64,000 bases of DNA, from NCBI RefSeq assembly GCF_963666525.1, contig NZ_OY762905.1, positions 1 to 64,000 of the forward strand, given 5' to 3'. Position numbers and translations under genes: made by a program. This stretch comes from an uncultured Cohaesibacter sp. (GTDB lineage: Bacteria > Pseudomonadota > Alphaproteobacteria > Rhizobiales > Cohaesibacteraceae). Of this stretch, positions 61,804 through 64,000 are shown one piece after another (within the stretch, counting starts at the first letter, position 1; each line of letters begins with the position of its first letter). The notes beneath the pieces were generated by a model. The model did not search any database, was not told where the DNA came from, and saw only the letters and a list, made by a program, of their open reading frames with translations.

Positions 61804-62982
61804 TCAGGTGATCACGGTCAGATCATCTGGCAAAGCGGTCAGGACTTCAGGGGCCCCATCTGTGATCAACAGGGTGTGGCCAACACCCATGGCAAGTCCG
61901 GTGTCACTGTCACCGTTCATGACATGGTAGAAAAGGGTCATGCCGGGCTGGCATTGGGTCGGGTTGCCCGAATAGATCATCGGCGGTACATCCATGCTGG
62001 TCGGTGCATAGGTGCAGCCGACCGAATAGCCCGTCGCGCCGTAGCGGGCCCGACGATAGCCCCCAGCATCCAGACCATTGGCATAGAGATCGAAAATCTC
62101 GCCAAGCGTGGTGCCGGGTCGAGCCACTTCCGTCATCCGGTGCAGCGTCTCCATGCCCACATCATACATCTTGCGATGGGCGTCGGAGACTTCACCGAAC
62201 AGGATCGTCCACTCGGTCTTCACGTTGTAATGTCGATAGGCAACAGGATATTCCACCAGCACCTGATCCTGCTTTTCGATCCGGCGCGGATCAGACACAC
62301 CACGGCCATAGACGGCACGGTTGCCCGAGTTGAAGATCGGGGCATTGGGCGGCATGTCGGCACCCTGACCAAGGATCGAGGCAAGATAGGCAGCCTTCAG
62401 ATCGCTATCGAGAACGCCCGGCCTCGCTGCATCAATGACAGCCAGAAGCGAGTTATCGAGAATTTCCGCAGCCTTGCGGGTGTAGGCGATTTCTGCGGGA
62501 GACTTGATCAGGCGAAGACGGCGAATCATGTGGTCGTCATTGACCAGCGTGCACCAGCCATTGAGTGCGTTCTGCACACGCCACAGGTTCCAACCGGTCA
62601 GACCATGCGTATTCAGCTCGATGGCGATTTTTTTGCCCTCAAGGCCAAGCTCGGCAAGGATACCCTTGAGATCCTGTGCCGGGTCGGCTTCCTCCGAATC
62701 CCACCAGATGCGGATATCTGTGATCGTGCTGGTCTGTCTGGCCTGCACCAGATCGGGGCGTCTGGTCAGAAGAATCGGCTCACGACCATCTGCAGGGACA
62801 ACAAGGCACTGAAAGAAGACAAATCCGCCAGTATCAAAGCCCGTAAGCCAGTACATGCTCTCTTGAGCAAATACCAGCATGGCTTCACAGCCGGCTTCTC
62901 CGACCGTCTGACACAGCCGCTTGTAGCGAGAAGCGTGCTCCTCTCTTGTAAAGGGGAGGCTTGGTTGAGCAAGGCTTTCCAC
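61804..62982 (-). CDS. M24 fold protein lacking canonical metal ligands, copy 3
   Basis: A 392-residue creatinase/prolidase-fold protein, first gene of the eleven-gene operon. SMYWLTGFDTGGFVFFQ in the N-terminal domain and GCTYAPTSMDVPPMIYSGNP near the C-terminus pair it with copy 2. Metal positions read VLVEYPVAYRHYNVKTEW (Glu for the first Asp, Lys near the second), FYHVMN and VGHTLLIT, with His where Glu is expected. The long upstream frame lacks homology and crosses the operator, so I start at GTG 62982, preceded by AAGGA 10 bases upstream. It is followed 97 bp later by the binding-protein gene, a gap in which I see no terminator. Confidence 0.88.
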   Translation of the reverse strand: MESLAQPSLPFTREEHASRYKRLCQTVGEAGCEAMLVFAQESMYWLTGFDTGGFVFFQCLVVPADGREPILLTRRPDLVQARQTSTITDIRIWWDSEEADPAQDLKGILAELGLEGKKIAIELNTHGLTGWNLWRVQNALNGWCTLVNDDHMIRRLRLIKSPAEIAYTRKAAEILDNSLLAVIDAARPGVLDSDLKAAYLASILGQGADMPPNAPIFNSGNRAVYGRGVSDPRRIEKQDQVLVEYPVAYRHYNVKTEWTILFGEVSDAHRKMYDVGMETLHRMTEVARPGTTLGEIFDLYANGLDAGGYRRARYGATGYSVGCTYAPTSMDVPPMIYSGNPTQCQPGMTLFYHVMNGDSDTGLAMGVGHTLLITDGAPEVLTALPDDLTVIT

Positions 62983-63030
62983 GAGTGGTTCGTCCTTTTT
63001 CGATCGTTGCGTTGCATTGAGCTTAAAGTA

Positions 63031-63040
63031 TGGTATACCA
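63031..63040. promoter_or_regulatory. GntR/FadR-type operator TGGTATACCA
   Basis: A perfect 10-bp palindrome in the shared promoter region, 48 bp before the M24 copy 3 start and 165 bp before the divergent GntR gene. FadR/VanR-subfamily regulators typically bind TGGTNNACCA-like sites, so this is probably the operator of the adjacent regulator. Confidence 0.8.
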
Positions 63041-63205
63041 AAGGTCAACCACAGGAATTCACATTGTCTGCCAAGAAATTGCATTACGCATTTTGTGCTG
63101 TTTGAATTGTGGCAACTGGATGAGTATAAGAAGAGTGGAACAGGCTCATCCCTGCCGAAAGGCGGCAGCTGGAGACGACTGTGGAACGAGAAGAGCGAGA
63201 AAAGC

Positions 63206-63865
63206 ATGCTGATCGAGACCAGTAAGCGACTGGCCCAACAGGCTTATGAACAGATTCTGGAGCTGATCCTGACAGGCAAGGCGGAGCCGGGCGAAATGCT
63301 CACCGAGCGTCGACTTGCGGAGACGCTGGACATGTCCCGCACCCCCATCAGGGATGCCCTGCTGATGTTGGAGAGCGAAGGCCTTCTGAAACGTCATGGC
63401 AGTCGCGGACTTCAGGTCAAGCAGATGCGAATCGAGGACTATATGGAAGTGCTCCAGATTCGCCAGATGCTCGAACCCGAAGCAGCAAGGCTCGCGGCCG
63501 GGCGCATTCCCACCGAAACGCTTGCCGATTTGCGTCAGCGTCTTGAAAGACTGCTCGAAGATGCCGACAAGGGCACTGCACGCCCGGATCGAGAAACAGT
63601 TCGCGCTGTCGACGACGATTTGCACGGCGCGATCGCCAACATGGCGGGCAATTCCCATCTCGCACAGATCATCCACTCGCTCAGACGACAAACCCAGATT
63701 TTCGACTTGCGCAGCATGCCTGAGCGCCTGACATCCACCTGTCGGGAACATCTGACCCTCATCGACCTGCTTGAACAGGGCCGGGGCGAAGAAGCAGCGG
63801 AAGCGATGCGAGAGCATCTGGACCGCGTTCGCGCCAGTATTATACGGAGACTTACGCCGCAATGA
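63206..63865 (+). CDS. GntR family (FadR/FCD subfamily) transcriptional regulator
   Basis: A 219-residue regulator. The winged helix-turn-helix (about 8-75) shows LTERRLAETLDMSRTPIRDAL, here residues 32-52, and EGLLKRHGSRG as the wing. The C-terminal all-helical FCD domain (about 80-215) has the conserved acidic and His residues for a metal and carboxylate ligand (DDDLHGAIANMAGN, CREHLTLIDLL, AMREHLDRV). The upstream frame is longer but non-homologous, and ATG 63206 gives the expected length. It is divergent from the eleven-gene operon and overlaps the next gene by 4 bp. It probably represses the operon through the palindrome at 63031-63040, with a carboxylate inducer. Confidence 0.94.
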   Translation: MLIETSKRLAQQAYEQILELILTGKAEPGEMLTERRLAETLDMSRTPIRDALLMLESEGLLKRHGSRGLQVKQMRIEDYMEVLQIRQMLEPEAARLAAGRIPTETLADLRQRLERLLEDADKGTARPDRETVRAVDDDLHGAIANMAGNSHLAQIIHSLRRQTQIFDLRSMPERLTSTCREHLTLIDLLEQGRGEEAAEAMREHLDRVRASIIRRLTPQ

Positions 63866-64000
63866 CCCCAAACACGGAGGGCGCAGTCGCTCTCGAACAG
63901 GATGGACACAACCAGCCCCCCGCCGACATCGCCCTTGCGCGCAGGCTTTTTGACGAGCTGGAACACCGGACCAGCAACGCTTTCGGTTTTACCCGCCCGT
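63862..64000 (+). CDS. Partial CDS, probable M20/Zn-dependent amidohydrolase N-terminus
   Basis: A frame of 46 complete codons from ATG 63862 to the right edge, with no stop. The start overlaps the GntR stop by 4 bp (ATGA). After a variable N-terminus comes ALARRLFDELEHRTSNAFGF then TRP, which resembles the start of N-carbamoyl-amino-acid hydrolases and allantoate amidohydrolases (RLFDELxxxT...GVTR). If right, it adds another amide hydrolase to this locus. Functional confidence is low because only the N-terminus is visible. Confidence 0.65.
   Translation, partial: MTPNTEGAVALEQDGHNQPPADIALARRLFDELEHRTSNAFGFTRP

Noticed and set aside
1..64000. tRNA, rRNA, CRISPR arrays, insertion sequences or prophage
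   Set aside because: Reading the intergenic gaps I saw no tRNA T-arm-like sequences, no regularly spaced repeats, no transposase or integrase genes and no terminal inverted repeats. A covariance-model scan would be more sensitive.

Overview
The window is about 64 kb of single-copy, roughly 57-58% GC chromosome. It carries about 52 protein genes, many in tight operons, with no rRNA, tRNA, CRISPR, insertion sequence or prophage that I can see. Gene content points to an alphaproteobacterium, probably a marine or plant-associated member of the Hyphomicrobiales or a neighbouring order: phosphatidylcholine synthase, an IalB-family protein, an HspQ homologue, a malyl-CoA lyase-like enzyme, a UbiH-family hydroxylase, and a very large share of ABC, TRAP and TTT solute-uptake systems. 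Species assignment is not possible from the sequence alone.

Region 1 (1-12.1 kb) is mostly housekeeping: a partial gene, a divergent AMP-forming ligase, a YejA-like peptide-binding protein, IalB, HspQ, malyl-CoA lyase, a LpxL/HtrB-type acyltransferase, a UbiH-type monooxygenase, a DUF2182 membrane protein, phosphatidylcholine synthase and a TerC protein.

Region 2 (12.3-32.9 kb) holds three uptake systems. First comes a LysR gene and a BMP-family (nucleoside-type) ABC transporter, 13.5-18.3 kb. Next is a glucose/mannose-type ABC transporter (minus strand, 18.8-23.1 kb), divergent from a response regulator and histidine kinase resembling the Pseudomonas GltR/GtrS pair. Last is a ribose-type ABC transporter with its LacI regulator and a Gfo/Idh/MocA dehydrogenase (25.9-32.9 kb). 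Candidate operators are visible: a 10-bp-period direct repeat and a 17-bp palindrome at 23.2 kb, and a LacI-type palindrome at 25.8 kb.

Region 3 (32.9-39.5 kb) is a compact redox locus: ApbE (FMN transferase), a PepSY-membrane/flavodoxin/FAD-NADPH reductase fusion, a DUF2271 protein with a DGITGAS flavinylation motif, an Asp-rich secreted protein, and a divergent two-component system whose sensor carries an acidic insert. I read it as a route carrying NADPH electrons across the inner membrane onto a covalently flavinylated periplasmic protein.

Region 4 (39.6-50.4 kb) contains a fumarylpyruvate-hydrolase-like FAH protein, a TAXI-TRAP transporter, a LysR gene divergent from tctCBA, a gamma-glutamyltransferase-family gene overlapping tctA, and a BASS-family symporter.

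Region 5 (50.4-64 kb) is a single minus-strand run of eleven genes reading from 63.0 to 50.5 kb: an M24-like hydrolase, a dipeptide-type ABC transporter, an M20-like protein, two more M24-like proteins, a class I glutamine amidotransferase, a DHDPS-family lyase and an SDR. A GntR/FadR-type gene is divergent from it, with a perfect TGGTATACCA palindrome in the shared promoter. Nearly every enzyme in this run has lost canonical catalytic or metal-binding residues of its superfamily. It looks like a catabolic operon for an unidentified amide or amino-acid derivative and, with the flavinylation locus, is the best candidate for new biology here.
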